In this document: one piece after another, positions 35,747-46,000 of the stretch
Numbering within the stretch: position 1 is the stretch's first letter
How the letters are laid out: every line of letters starts with the position of its first letter
Assembly (NCBI GenBank): GCA_001771505.1
Contig: MEUA01000040.1
Span: 1-64,000, forward strand
DNA length: 64,000 nt
Source: a candidate division WOR-1 bacterium RIFOXYB2_FULL_36_35
GTDB taxonomy: Bacteria; Margulisbacteria; WOR-1; XYC2-FULL-46-14; XYC2-FULL-37-10
Direction of reading: 5' to 3'
The notes under the pieces: generated by a model
The model's database searches: none
Seen by the model: the letters and a program-made list of their open reading frames with translations, nothing else
Told to the model about the DNA's origin: nothing
Program-made: the position numbers and the translations under genes

Positions 35747-37918
35747 TCATCTTATCGCCCCAAAGTACTCTTTTGATAATTTACTAACAAGGAGATCTAC
35801 AATTTTATTCCCTTTGTGCTGAATTATATATTTTTTGCCCTGAACTTTTCCCAATATCTTAAAAGGGACTTTAAGCAACATACAAATATCAGAAATTGCA
35901 AAAATATTTTCAGGATCAATAGTCAACAAAATTCTTGACTGCGTTTCTGAGAACAACAATGAATGAGATGCGATCTCTTCCTCAAAATGAACGGCAGCGC
36001 CAATATTTCCCAAAATACAACACTCGGCAAGAGCAACCCCTATTCCCCCTTCAGATAAATCGTGGGCAGATTTTACAACCCCAACATCTATGGCCGTATG
36101 GCAAGCAGCTTGAATTTTCTTTTCCAATTCTATATCAAGCAAAGGGGGGAGCCCTTCCTCTTTTTTATGAATAAAACTGAGATACTCCGAGCCTCCAAGC
36201 TCGTCTTTATTTTCTCCCAGCAGAATAACCAAGTCCCCGATATCTTTAAAGGCTGCTGTACATCGCTTGCTAAAATCCTTTAAAATTCCTACCATCCCAA
36301 TAGTAGGAGTGGGTAAAATAGGTCCTTTTGGATTTTCATTATAAAAAGAGACGTTTCCAGAAATAATAGGCAATTCAAATTCCTCGCAAGCTTTTACCAA
36401 TCCTTCAATACAACGTTTAAAATAATAAAAACGATCAGGTTTTTCAGGATTTCCAAAATTCAAACAATCTGTAAGGGCGGCAGGATCCCCACCTGTCACA
36501 ACAATATTTCTTGCAGCTTCAGCTACGGCTATTTGCGCGCCAATATAAGGGTCAAGCTTACAATAAAGCCCATTACAATCGGAAGTTACCGCAAGTCCCC
36601 ATTTTTTATTCTTCATCCTGAGGACAGTAGCATCGCCCCCCGGATAAACAGAAGTATTTACCTGAACCATATGATCAAACTGCTCATATACAGCACGTTT
36701 GCTTGCAATATTTGGGGATGATAGCATTTGAAGCATAAGCTTATTAAAATCTTTAGGTGTTTTAAAGTTTTGGATTTTGGATTTTGGATTTTGGATTTCT
36801 TCCCAAGGCATATCATAAATCGGAGCATTAGCCAATTCTTCAACCGGAATATCGGCAACAAGAACATCTCCGTTGTAAACTTTAACAAGCTTATCTAAAA
36901 GAACTTCCCCTATTTTAACAGCTTCCAAACCCCATTTATTAAATATATTTATAATTTTATCCTCTTTGCCAGCTTCAACACAAAGAAGCATCCTCTCCTG
37001 AGATTCTGACATCATAATTTCGTAAGGTTCCATCCCCTCTTCCCTTAAAGGAACTTTTTGCAGATCAATAGCAACGCCAACACCTCCGGCAGCCGCCATT
37101 TCAGAAGATGAACATGTAAGCCCAGCCGCCCCCATATCTTTTATCCCAAGGACAACATCTGTCTGCAACGCCTCAAGGGTAGCCTCTATTAAACATTTTT
37201 CAGTAAAAGGATCTCCAACCTGAACAGTGGGACGTTTTTCCTCCTCACCTTCTTTAAACTCAGCTGAAGCAAGAACTGAACAGCCCCCTATCCCGTCACG
37301 TCCCGTTTTAGATCCGGCATAAATTATGGAGTTGCCGATTCCAACAGCTTTAGCCCGCGCAATTTTATCCTTAGGACAAACCCCCACACACATAACATTA
37401 ACAAGGCAATTCCCTTCATACGCATCATTAAAATAGATCTCACCCCCAACTGTAGGAACACCGACACAATTGCCATAAAACTGAATGCCGTCTATCACAC
37501 CGTCAAAAATATATTTATTAAAAGGCTTTGATATGTTGCCAAATCTTAAAGAATCCAAACACGCAATAGGACGGGCTCCAGCAGTAAAAATATCACGAAT
37601 GATACCCCCTACCCCAGTTGCAGCTCCTTGTTTTGGCTCAATTTGAGACGGATGGTTATGTGATTCCATCTTGAAAATTATAGCTGTATCATCATAGACA
37701 AAACCACCGGCATCTTCACCGACCAATGTTTCATATTTACCCTTTTGAGGAAAAAGTTTTAAGTATTTTCGCGATCGCGGATAACCGCAATGTTCCGACC
37801 ATTCAACGGAGAACATTGCAACTTCTGTAGGAGACGGGTCTCGCCCCAAAATACCAAGGATTCTCTGGTATTCTTTAGAGGTCAAACCCAATTTTTGATA
37901 AACTTCAGGTTCTATCAC
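35747..37918 (-). CDS. purL: Phosphoribosylformylglycinamidine synthase subunit II
   Basis: ATP-dependent synthase of the fourth purine step, working with PurS and PurQ (not in the window). The 723-residue small-form PurL shows MFSVEWSEHCGYPRSRKYLK, VGEDAGGFVYDDTAIIFKMESHNHPSQIEP, ATGVGGIIRDIFTAGARP, GGCSVLASAEF and SHDLSEGGIGVALAE. In the middle, at about residues 373-387, an extra EIQNPKSKIQNFKTPK is encoded by a tandem repeat of ATTTTGG-type units (36766-36800), a known kind of in-frame insertion between domains. The start is GTG with no ribosome site; TTAAAAT lies nine bases upstream. Confidence 0.95.
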   Translation of the reverse strand: MIEPEVYQKLGLTSKEYQRILGILGRDPSPTEVAMFSVEWSEHCGYPRSRKYLKLFPQKGKYETLVGEDAGGFVYDDTAIIFKMESHNHPSQIEPKQGAATGVGGIIRDIFTAGARPIACLDSLRFGNISKPFNKYIFDGVIDGIQFYGNCVGVPTVGGEIYFNDAYEGNCLVNVMCVGVCPKDKIARAKAVGIGNSIIYAGSKTGRDGIGGCSVLASAEFKEGEEEKRPTVQVGDPFTEKCLIEATLEALQTDVVLGIKDMGAAGLTCSSSEMAAAGGVGVAIDLQKVPLREEGMEPYEIMMSESQERMLLCVEAGKEDKIINIFNKWGLEAVKIGEVLLDKLVKVYNGDVLVADIPVEELANAPIYDMPWEEIQNPKSKIQNFKTPKDFNKLMLQMLSSPNIASKRAVYEQFDHMVQVNTSVYPGGDATVLRMKNKKWGLAVTSDCNGLYCKLDPYIGAQIAVAEAARNIVVTGGDPAALTDCLNFGNPEKPDRFYYFKRCIEGLVKACEEFELPIISGNVSFYNENPKGPILPTPTIGMVGILKDFSKRCTAAFKDIGDLVILLGENKDELGGSEYLSFIHKKEEGLPPLLDIELEKKIQAACHTAIDVGVVKSAHDLSEGGIGVALAECCILGNIGAAVHFEEEIASHSLLFSETQSRILLTIDPENIFAISDICMLLKVPFKILGKVQGKKYIIQHKGNKIVDLLVSKLSKEYFGAIR
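36766..36800. repeat. Short tandem repeat in purL
   Basis: Units of GGATTTTGGATTTTGGATT encode NPKSKIQN on the minus strand. The run is in frame and lies in a linker of PurL, so it does not break the enzyme. Confidence 0.8.
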
Positions 37919-38003
37919 AAAGAGATTTTAACATGTTTTTGGAAACTATTCCAGATTAGCAGGATAGGAAAATTTCATCCTCTCTCCTGATCAGGTTAGT
38001 TTT

Positions 38004-38375
38004 TTATTTCGGACAATGAATTCTATAACGCCCTTCAGTTAAAACGACCAAAACACTTTTGCAGTCAAGAAGTTTTTTCTCTTCATTCTTTAACATTTCC
38101 ATGAATTCCGATACAATCTTTTGTATATTAATCAACGTATAACGAAACAAAACAACTTTCCCTTTGCCAAACAAACAACCAAACTCCAACAGTCCTCCAA
38201 AGTCTTTGTCGCCTGTTAACAGAATAAATCCCCTCTTCTGACAATATTCCAAAATCTCATAATCTTTACGCCCTGCTAACGCAGCATCAAATACAGTCAT
38301 TATATCAAGGCTTTTTTCACGTAAAGAAGAAATTATTTCGGAATGAACATTTTCATCTGCAAAAAACTTTAGCAT
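38004..38375 (-). CDS. DUF5615 PIN-like toxin
   Basis: 123 residues. The opening KFFADENVHSEIISSLREK carries the first acidic residues of the PIN-like nuclease fold. The next conserved block is FILLTGDKDFGGLLEFG. This family (Mut7-C-like/DUF5615) is almost always next to a DUF433 gene, as here: the DUF433 stop codon TAA is directly followed by this ATG. By family it is an RNase toxin of a type II toxin-antitoxin pair. The start codon adjacency suggests coupled translation. Confidence 0.85.
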   Translation of the reverse strand: MLKFFADENVHSEIISSLREKSLDIMTVFDAALAGRKDYEILEYCQKRGFILLTGDKDFGGLLEFGCLFGKGKVVLFRYTLINIQKIVSEFMEMLKNEEKKLLDCKSVLVVLTEGRYRIHCPK

Positions 38376-38606
38376 TTATACATTCTCCAATATCCTTACT
38401 TCTTCCCCCGCCATTTGAAAAGCCGCAAATTCCAGCGCCGCCAATACTCCTTCCCTTGTTAAACTGGGATATCCTTTAAGAATTTCATCTATAGTCATTC
38501 CGGAAGCAATTGCCTGTAAGATAACAGCGACGGAAATACGTGTTCCTTTTACTATAGGTTTACCTGAAAAAATATCCTTGTCACAAACTATCCACTCTTC
38601 AGCCAT
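38376..38606 (-). CDS. DUF433 antitoxin
   Basis: 76 residues. DUF433 features include VCDKDIFSGKPIVKGTRISVAVILQAIASGMTIDEIL and YPSLTREGVLAALEFAA. The first half is the conserved GKPxxxGTRI region, and the second is a small helix-turn-helix. As antitoxin it should neutralise the DUF5615 protein and repress the operon. GAGGTGA precedes the ATG. Confidence 0.88.
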   Translation of the reverse strand: MAEEWIVCDKDIFSGKPIVKGTRISVAVILQAIASGMTIDEILKGYPSLTREGVLAALEFAAFQMAGEEVRILENV

Positions 38607-38665
38607 ATAAAATCACCTCATATATAAATTATATCATTTATTGAATATTTTGACCCAACAAAACC

Positions 38666-41026
38666 CTATCCCAGAATCACCTCAACATGATGATCGCCAT
38701 TTTCAAATATAGGGATAAGATTCCCTGCTATTTTTTTACCATCAACAACTATCTCCTTAACACCCCGCGATATATGATTTGGATTTCTTACAACTATATA
38801 ATAATTGGTCCCGCGATAATTCTTTTTTATCTCAAATCCCTTCCATTTTTTGGGAATACACGGATCAATTCTCAATCCATCATATTCCGGCCTAACACCT
38901 AATATATATTGTATCCATGAAACATAAGCCCATGCAGCAGTCCCGGTAAGCCAGGAATTGCGCCCCAAACCAAATTGGGGATGCTCTTTCCCCAAAATAT
39001 TTTGACAATAGACATAAGGCTCTACTTCATATTGATCCGCAATTTCATTTTTTGCCGAAGGAAGAATTTGCCTCCCATACTGATACGAACGGTCGCCATC
39101 ACCTGCCAAAGCCTGAGCAATAACCTGCCACGGATTAGTTTGCAAAAAAATTCCCCCGTTCTCTTTTGCCCCGGGAGGATAAGTAGTAGTCCCCCCTATC
39201 CGCCAATCAAATCCATTGTAAGCCGGCCAAATTAGAACAAGCCCGTACTTTGTATTCAAATGCTCATGCGCGGAATCAAGCGCAATCTTTGATCTTTTGC
39301 TATCCGCAAAACCTGCCATTACCGCCCAACTCTGAACCAAAAGATAGATTTTAGCTTTATCATTTTTTGACGCGCCGACTTTTTTCCCTTCATCCGTATA
39401 AGCTCTTAAATACCATTTGCCATCCCATCCTGATTTATTGACCGCCTTTTTAAATTTTTCATGAATCTCTTTATATTTTTTAACAAGCGCGGGCTTATTA
39501 ATAAATTTGCAAAGCCCCATCATTTCAAGCAGGGCAACCCCAAGCAACATCGATGTCCAGACAGATTCAGCCTCCCCCTTCCCCGTATCCAGATTTAAAG
39601 TGTCATCCCAATCCGCCCAACCAGCCAATGTTAAACCATGTTTACCCACATGATTATTTGAAAAGTCTATTGCCGCTTGAAGATGATCTAAAACAGTCCC
39701 CTCACCATCCAGGAAAGGGATATTTTCCTTTAAGAAATCAAAATCTCCCGTCTCTTTTAAGTAAGAACAGACTGAAAGTATAATCCATAAATGGTCATCA
39801 CTATACCATTTAGCGCTCTTTTTAGTCCCCTCCGCGGCATCTCCAACATCAATCTCCCCCGTTAACGGATAGAACTGGTGGGCGGCATACCCTTTTTTAT
39901 ATTGTATTTTCAAAAGCTTTTTTATCGTCTCTTTTGCTTCCTGTGGAATCGTATGCATAACCCCCAGAGTATCTTGAGCTGTATCACGGAATCCCATTCC
40001 GCGATTTACCCCAAGCTGGTACAAAGAGACAAAACGTGACCAGTTAAATGTAGATTTGCATTGATATTGATTCCAAAGGTTCAACATCTGATTTACTTCT
40101 TTATCAGGAGTTTTAACCTGAACATTGCTTATATAATCATTCCAGTAATTTCTTAAATTTTCAAAGCTTTCATGCACAACTTTTAAATCCCTGTACTTTT
40201 CAATAGAAGGAAGGGCAGCTTCCGGCGTCTCATCCACGCCTAAAATAAATACAATCTCCTTCTCTTCTTGTGGCGCAAGATTCACTTCGACACAAAGAGA
40301 ACCTACTCCATTGCCCCTCAAAACCTCTGAGTTTGAACATTTTCCATTTATTAAGGCCTGAGGATTCGTAAGACTTCTATAATTTCCGATAAATTTCTCC
40401 CTATCTGTATCAAAACTGTGTATCTTCGCATTGGTTGAAAAGAAAGTATATCCAAGAGTCTTCATAAAAGGGGCCCAAAAGATTGAATTATCTTCAAAAA
40501 TGGCCTGATTTATCTGCTGGCACCAATCGACGTTTGTCTGATCTTTTACTGCGTCATAAAAACTAAATTCCGCGTAAGTGAAAAGTTTTAATTTTTTAGG
40601 TTTAGAGCTCTTATTTTTTATTTTTAAAGCCCAAAGTTCCAAAGGCTCTTCACCGGGAACAAAATACTTAACTTCCGTTTCAACATCACAAAAAGAAGCA
40701 CTGATTTTGGTATATCCCATTCCGTGACGGCATTCATAACTATTAAGTTTAGTCATAGTCGGCTGCCAGGTAGCTGACCAGAAATTTTTCGATTCCTCAT
40801 CTCTCAGATATATATACCTCCCCGGTTGATCAACAGGAACAGAATTATATCTATACCTCAAAACTCTTTTATTTTTCGGGTCTCTGTCAAAACTATATCC
40901 GCCACCGGTATTTGAAACTATCCCCCCGTACTTTCCTCCTCCTATATAATTAATCCAGGGAGTCGGGGTATCAGGGCGCTTTACAACATATTCATTATTT
41001 TCCATATCAAAATAACCATATCTCAT
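38666..41026 (-). CDS. GH94 glycoside phosphorylase (cellobiose phosphorylase-like)
   Basis: 786 residues, close to cellobiose phosphorylase in length and layout. The N-terminal RYGYFDMENNEYVVKRPDTPTPWINYIGGG and GGYSFDRDPKNKRVLRYRYN are typical of the family. The (alpha/alpha)6 barrel holds NRGMGFRDTAQDTLGVMH, WYSDDHLWII and the catalytic-acid region GWADWDDTLNL (about residue 470). It cleaves beta-glucosides with phosphate to glucose-1-phosphate and a shorter sugar; cellobiose is the likely but unproven substrate. No signal peptide, so cytosolic. AAAGGAG precedes the ATG. No transporter or regulator is adjacent. Confidence 0.88.
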   Translation of the reverse strand: MRYGYFDMENNEYVVKRPDTPTPWINYIGGGKYGGIVSNTGGGYSFDRDPKNKRVLRYRYNSVPVDQPGRYIYLRDEESKNFWSATWQPTMTKLNSYECRHGMGYTKISASFCDVETEVKYFVPGEEPLELWALKIKNKSSKPKKLKLFTYAEFSFYDAVKDQTNVDWCQQINQAIFEDNSIFWAPFMKTLGYTFFSTNAKIHSFDTDREKFIGNYRSLTNPQALINGKCSNSEVLRGNGVGSLCVEVNLAPQEEKEIVFILGVDETPEAALPSIEKYRDLKVVHESFENLRNYWNDYISNVQVKTPDKEVNQMLNLWNQYQCKSTFNWSRFVSLYQLGVNRGMGFRDTAQDTLGVMHTIPQEAKETIKKLLKIQYKKGYAAHQFYPLTGEIDVGDAAEGTKKSAKWYSDDHLWIILSVCSYLKETGDFDFLKENIPFLDGEGTVLDHLQAAIDFSNNHVGKHGLTLAGWADWDDTLNLDTGKGEAESVWTSMLLGVALLEMMGLCKFINKPALVKKYKEIHEKFKKAVNKSGWDGKWYLRAYTDEGKKVGASKNDKAKIYLLVQSWAVMAGFADSKRSKIALDSAHEHLNTKYGLVLIWPAYNGFDWRIGGTTTYPPGAKENGGIFLQTNPWQVIAQALAGDGDRSYQYGRQILPSAKNEIADQYEVEPYVYCQNILGKEHPQFGLGRNSWLTGTAAWAYVSWIQYILGVRPEYDGLRIDPCIPKKWKGFEIKKNYRGTNYYIVVRNPNHISRGVKEIVVDGKKIAGNLIPIFENGDHHVEVILG

Positions 41027-41105
41027 GCAAAAACTCCTTTCTTTCTCAAATTAAATAATATCATATGGTCTTATCGCGCACAATATTGTTAATGGCGCTG
41101 ACATT

Positions 41106-42596
41106 TTACAATGCTTGAACAAACTCCGTGGTTTTCGAAATAAGAAGGGTTCCGACAGTTTCACCCGGACGATTAAGCCTTTTAATCACATCATATTTAA
41201 GTTCGGTCTCCATCTTCTTTAAGAAACTTAAGGCCTTATTGCAGCCAGACTTTGAAAACTGTTTTAAATAGTTAAAAACCTCACTCCAATATGTAACCTG
41301 GTAATCTTCATCATTTAAATTTTTATTTTTGTTTTTGATTTTATCGTTAATATAAAGAGAGATAGTACGGAAATTAATAGACCGATCAACTAAAACAAAT
41401 TCTGATTCCTCAACAATCTTTTTTAATTCCAAAGCTATCTTCTCAAAATACTCACAATAAAGTCCCATTAACGTTTTATCGCCCAAATCATAAATCTCGG
41501 AGTTTAAAGCGTTCCAGTCAAAGTTTCCTTCTTTAAAGTTATAAAAAAGAGGGATTAAACAAAGCGCGGAAAATATCTCCATTTCAGGAAAACTGGAATC
41601 AAAAAACCAGTTGTCGGCTACATATAACGAAAGCTGGTCAAGTTTTTTATTTTTAAACATTTCACCAAGAGGGCTTTTTGTCTCGTCACCCGGGAGCCAA
41701 TCGGTAAAAACCTCAAGCAGATGAGACAAAATATTTTCATCAAGCACAGTAGAAGCCTTTGCTATACTCAAAAGCTCCTTATCTTTTATGTATTTTTCAG
41801 CGCTATTATGATTTAACTCATGCAGAAAGAGATTATCCATAAAAGATGAAATAAACTTTTTTGATTTTGTCTTAAAATCTTTTTCGGTTTTAATTTCAAA
41901 CTGGTTAAGCGTTACTCTTTTTATCTTATCAATTAATTTCTGATCAGGTTCACCCCGATTATTCACACCGATTAAGAAATCGGGGTTGATTTCTGGTTTT
42001 ACCGTGAATAATCGGGGCTCACTGCTTTGAAAAAAGTCTCGCCATTTTTGGTAGAATAGAAAACGGGCGGAGGTTTCGCGTAAGAATATATTTTTGCCGC
42101 TGACCATGGCAGCAACCAGAAGATGGCAACCGGGAGTTACGGCAACTTCACTCTTAAAACGATAGACAAGATAATCTTTTACTTTTTTACAGGAGGCCTC
42201 ACCAAAAATAAAAAATTTGTGCTCGCCGTAAAAACCGCTGCACAATCTTAAATTTGAGCCCTCCTCTTCTAATAACCTGTTTATCGTCGAACAATCACTT
42301 ACAGGATAATCCTGACCCCCAAGAGTCAGCCTGAACTCTTTTTCGAGTCTTTTTAATTCAGCTATCTCAGTCGGCAGATTGTAGCTCTTTATCAACTCGG
42401 TCAACTTAACATTTAATATTCCAAATGCCAGGTTGCTAAGCTTATCTTCAAGCGGCACCTTCATTAAGTGGTAACAAAAAGAGATCTGAACTGCCTGCCA
42501 ATTAATACCTTCCGGCAGTTTATTCTGCCAGATAAGATATTGCATTACAGACAGCTTCCTGATCTGCTCCTCAATTGACTTTTCAATTTCTACCAC
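41106..42596 (-). CDS. Unknown protein with HELNH motif, last gene of the ClpB-like operon
   Basis: 496 residues, family unknown. FMDNLFLHELNHNSAEKYI has HELNH at 259-263, a possible zinc site; a later ligand is not obvious. The start is GTG with AAGG seven bases upstream. At residues about 192-218 the protein contains SEPRLFTVKPEINPDFLIG followed by VNNRGEP, encoded by a composite P1 repeat (41943-42023); a closely similar peptide appears in the IMPase at 58021. The gene lies 36 bases after the 115-residue gene and is the fourth of a run of minus-strand genes. Cytosolic by absence of a signal peptide. Confidence 0.6.
   Translation of the reverse strand: MVEIEKSIEEQIRKLSVMQYLIWQNKLPEGINWQAVQISFCYHLMKVPLEDKLSNLAFGILNVKLTELIKSYNLPTEIAELKRLEKEFRLTLGGQDYPVSDCSTINRLLEEEGSNLRLCSGFYGEHKFFIFGEASCKKVKDYLVYRFKSEVAVTPGCHLLVAAMVSGKNIFLRETSARFLFYQKWRDFFQSSEPRLFTVKPEINPDFLIGVNNRGEPDQKLIDKIKRVTLNQFEIKTEKDFKTKSKKFISSFMDNLFLHELNHNSAEKYIKDKELLSIAKASTVLDENILSHLLEVFTDWLPGDETKSPLGEMFKNKKLDQLSLYVADNWFFDSSFPEMEIFSALCLIPLFYNFKEGNFDWNALNSEIYDLGDKTLMGLYCEYFEKIALELKKIVEESEFVLVDRSINFRTISLYINDKIKNKNKNLNDEDYQVTYWSEVFNYLKQFSKSGCNKALSFLKKMETELKYDVIKRLNRPGETVGTLLISKTTEFVQAL
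41943..42023. repeat. Composite P1 repeat in frame inside a coding sequence
   Basis: Contains CACCCCGATTATTCAC, ACCGATTAAGAAATCGGGGTT and GAATAATCGGGG as inverted units. It is translated on the minus strand as EPRLF and NPDFLIGVNNR. Confidence 0.8.
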
Positions 42597-42632
42597 TAAT
42601 GTACCTTAGTTTAAAGCTTAAAGCGCCAGAAA

Positions 42633-42980
42633 CTATGCTCTAGCTTGTGCAATAAAACTGTCTCTATCCAATCCGGGACTAAGCTGTACCAATTCATCAA
42701 CACTCAACAATTGTGCGGTGTTAGGACCGGTAAGACCTTCAAAAGCTATGTACACTTTATTCGGATCATCAGGAACCTTACTGGCAAGCTCCTGCATTGC
42801 AGCTGGATTTGCTGCAAGTAAAGCGTTAAATTTAGTATCATTTATAGCATCCTTAGGACCTAACCCTGAAAGGCGCTCATTTACAGGCTGAATCTGTCCT
42901 ACGGTCAAAGGCCGTCCAACTAATTGTCCTCCTATTTTTCTGACCCCTAAACTTACTGGAATCTGAACTTGTTGTGGCAT
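42633..42980 (-). CDS. Hypothetical 115-residue protein of the ClpB-like operon
   Basis: No family recognised. It is Gln/Leu/Pro-rich at the N-terminus (PQQVQIPVSLGVRKIGGQLVG). A helical C-terminus follows, with NAQLLSVDELVQLSPGLDRDSF-like text (written as TAQLLSVDELVQLSPGLDRD). There is no signal peptide or membrane segment. AGGAGGTGA precedes the ATG, the strongest ribosome site in the operon, so it may be made in excess over its neighbours. It lies 37 bases after the giant AAA+ gene. Could be an adaptor or substrate of the unfoldase; this is a guess from position only. Confidence 0.6.
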   Translation of the reverse strand: MPQQVQIPVSLGVRKIGGQLVGRPLTVGQIQPVNERLSGLGPKDAINDTKFNALLAANPAAMQELASKVPDDPNKVYIAFEGLTGPNTAQLLSVDELVQLSPGLDRDSFIAQARA

Positions 42981-43017
42981 ATTATTTCACCTCCTGTTAT
43001 TATAATACTAAACTTAT

Positions 43018-46000
43018 TTATTGCAACTCTGCCTCAAAAACCTTGGGAGAGCCGGCCCTTTTTCCTGTCACAGAAACATTTAAAATTCTACCACTACCAG
43101 TCTCTCTTACTGCCAACATAATCACAGCCCCTCCAGCCCTTTGGAAGAAAGAATCATTATTTAAAAGGGCCCCAAGAGTAACATCACTTGAGCTCCCAGT
43201 GCTCCCATTCATTACTAAGGTAAATTTATCATCATTTCTATTTATTGCTCCTTCCAAAAGAGCACAAACGCTCTCCAAAACAGGACGATTATCTGCTAAA
43301 AGCGCCAATGTGTCAACCGCACCCTGAGGTCCACCGGAACCACTTTGATACCCAAGCAACTGATTTGACCCTTCAGTAAATTTTTTCATAGAAGGCGCCC
43401 TTTTGGCAATTACTTTTTTCAAAGCGTCGGTCTTTCCTTGTGTTTCTCTCTCCAACAACAATGCCATAGCAATAAAAGGTCCAGGATTTTCTTTGGCAAT
43501 TTGATCCTCCATAAGCGATTCTAAGGCTGCTTTAAGCTGACCTACACGTTCAGGCGTATTTGCCAATTTTACTAGGCTATCAAATTCTGTCTTTAACCAA
43601 TTAATCATCTTTGGTTTTAATTCATTATTATCCCGATATGTTTGAGCAAGTTGAGATATAAAATCAAAGGCTTGATAAGCCTGATCATAATTGACCTCAT
43701 AAGCTTTTTTAGCGCTAACAACAATCTCAAAAACTGAAGGGAATATAGTATCTCTAAAAGAGTCATCATTTAAGACTTTCTCGGAAATACCTTTTAACAA
43801 ATTAAGATCAATTTCTTTAAAAAGATTCTCAAACACAGTTTCCCAAAAGCCAAACTGATCTTGACTTGTAAAAGCTGAGCAGTTGACATCCATTAGCGCC
43901 ATTAGATGGTAGCCATTGGTTCGAGCTCTCTCCGCTTTTTGCTTTATTCTATAATTAGCGCGAGTTGAAGTTCTAATATCTCTTAAAAAATTACGTCCTG
44001 CGTCAGTACTAGGCTGTGACATATTATGTAAAAAATCATACATAACAAAAACCAACCCACTATCTCCTCTTGAAGAAATATCTTCCAAGATACTTACCAT
44101 AGTATCTAAATCGTTTGGCATCTCCATCTCTGTCACAGCTTCAAAGTTTTGATACAGCTTTAACCAAAACTCCCTAGCCGATCTAGCAGTGCCAATAAAA
44201 TCAAGTTGTGCAGTTGGATCAGAAAGACCACTTCCTATACTCCCCGTCATTCTGTTGCTAATTGCATTTTGTAATAAATTTAATGGGCCTCCCGAAATTG
44301 CCACATGCTTTATTAATCTACTAATAAAAACGTCCTGTTTTGGAGAACTGTTTATATCCCTCATAAGCTGTGCTGCTTCAGTAAAACCTAATCTTTCGGG
44401 CACAACATTAGATATTGGAACATCAAATTCTCTTATAAAATCAGAAACCCGATTATTTAAAGCTTCTTCTTCAGCCTGTGATACGCTTACACCTTCATTT
44501 GTATTAAAAACAAAATTAGCAGTATAGCCTCCTGTTACTTTAACTTCAAAACGAACACGATTGCCCTCTTCAGAAGAAGCTAGAATAGTAGAATCCTCTC
44601 GTTCTAATAATCTGCACAAATAAGGATCAGCAGCAATTTTAGGCTTTATCCCGTTAAGTTTAACACCATCCATCCCACCAGCATAGCGAATAGCATTTCT
44701 ACGTTGTAATGTTGCAAAAGTATCTGTAACTGTTGATAAATCTAATTGTTGTTTATCAATCCTGAGTTTAGATGCCAGTTCAGAAATGTTATTCCTAATG
44801 CCACCTTGCGCAATCATCATTTCTGCTGTTCTATATTCCGACATAAAACTCATATCACTCGCGCGCAAGGCATCACGCAACAACACATTAACACTAACAT
44901 TTTGCAACAGAGGGGACCCCTGAGGAAAAATCAACTTAAAACCATCTCCAATATATGTAGCATAATCATCATTAGTAACATCTCCGCTATCCTCAGCAAC
45001 CCCTTTCTGTTCAGCTACATAAGCGCTTAAAGCTTTTCTTACTGAGCCAACAATAGGATCTGTCTCCAAGAAAGAAGCAGGCTGAACTTCCCATCCCGCA
45101 ACATGAGAAGACAAGAACTCTCGCATATAATCTGTATTTTTTGTATATCCCCCGTCATTATTCCATCTGGTTATATCAAATATTTCAGTATTAAGCTCAA
45201 TAGGAGCTCCCACTGGAGAAGAACTGCTAGGCAAGGCAACTTGAGGATATACAAAAGGAGCTTCCATCCAGTAACTAATATTCCCCTCTTCAATATAAAA
45301 GCCAATTCTAGCTTCAGGCCCTGCTATATCTATTAGTTTACCAAGCCCTATCAGTAGAGACTCGTTTACCACCACTCCCTCCGCATTAGCAGCTTCCACA
45401 ATCCTTCGCGCAGCTGCTGAATTACTTACAGCCTTTTCAGAGTAAAGTTTCATCAGTTTTAACTCCCTATCTGTCAATTTACACGGGATAGAAATTTTAA
45501 AACGAACTTTATCTCCAGATAAAAGATCCCATTCACAGAGGCTGTTTGTAGCTTTTTTCGCTGTTATAACCCTATTAATAAAAACTTCATCCCCATTGCC
45601 TCTTCTAGCCAAAGAATCAAAGCTTTCCTGTTTTTTGCCAAAATCGGTCCTAAGACTATAATCAAACAGGGTTTTGGCCGCCATGCTTACTAAACCTTTA
45701 GCAACGTCTTGCGCCGCTGTAGCAAAGTCATCTGTAACACCAATATCCCCTAAGTGCTGACTGAATAATTTTAATCCAATAGAAGCAGCTGTCTTTCTAA
45801 AGTTAACCGTCGTCTTTTCAACAGCGGTAATAAGTTTTCCTCCCTGAGCTATTTCCGATGGCTCAAAGTCAAGGGATGTTCCACGATCAACAATTTTTTC
45901 TCCGTTTAACAAACGTCTTATCTCTTCCATAGATACATCATAACTGGCATAAACCTGATTAAGTGCGACGGCCTGATCATGAAAATGCTTAACCAATCCA

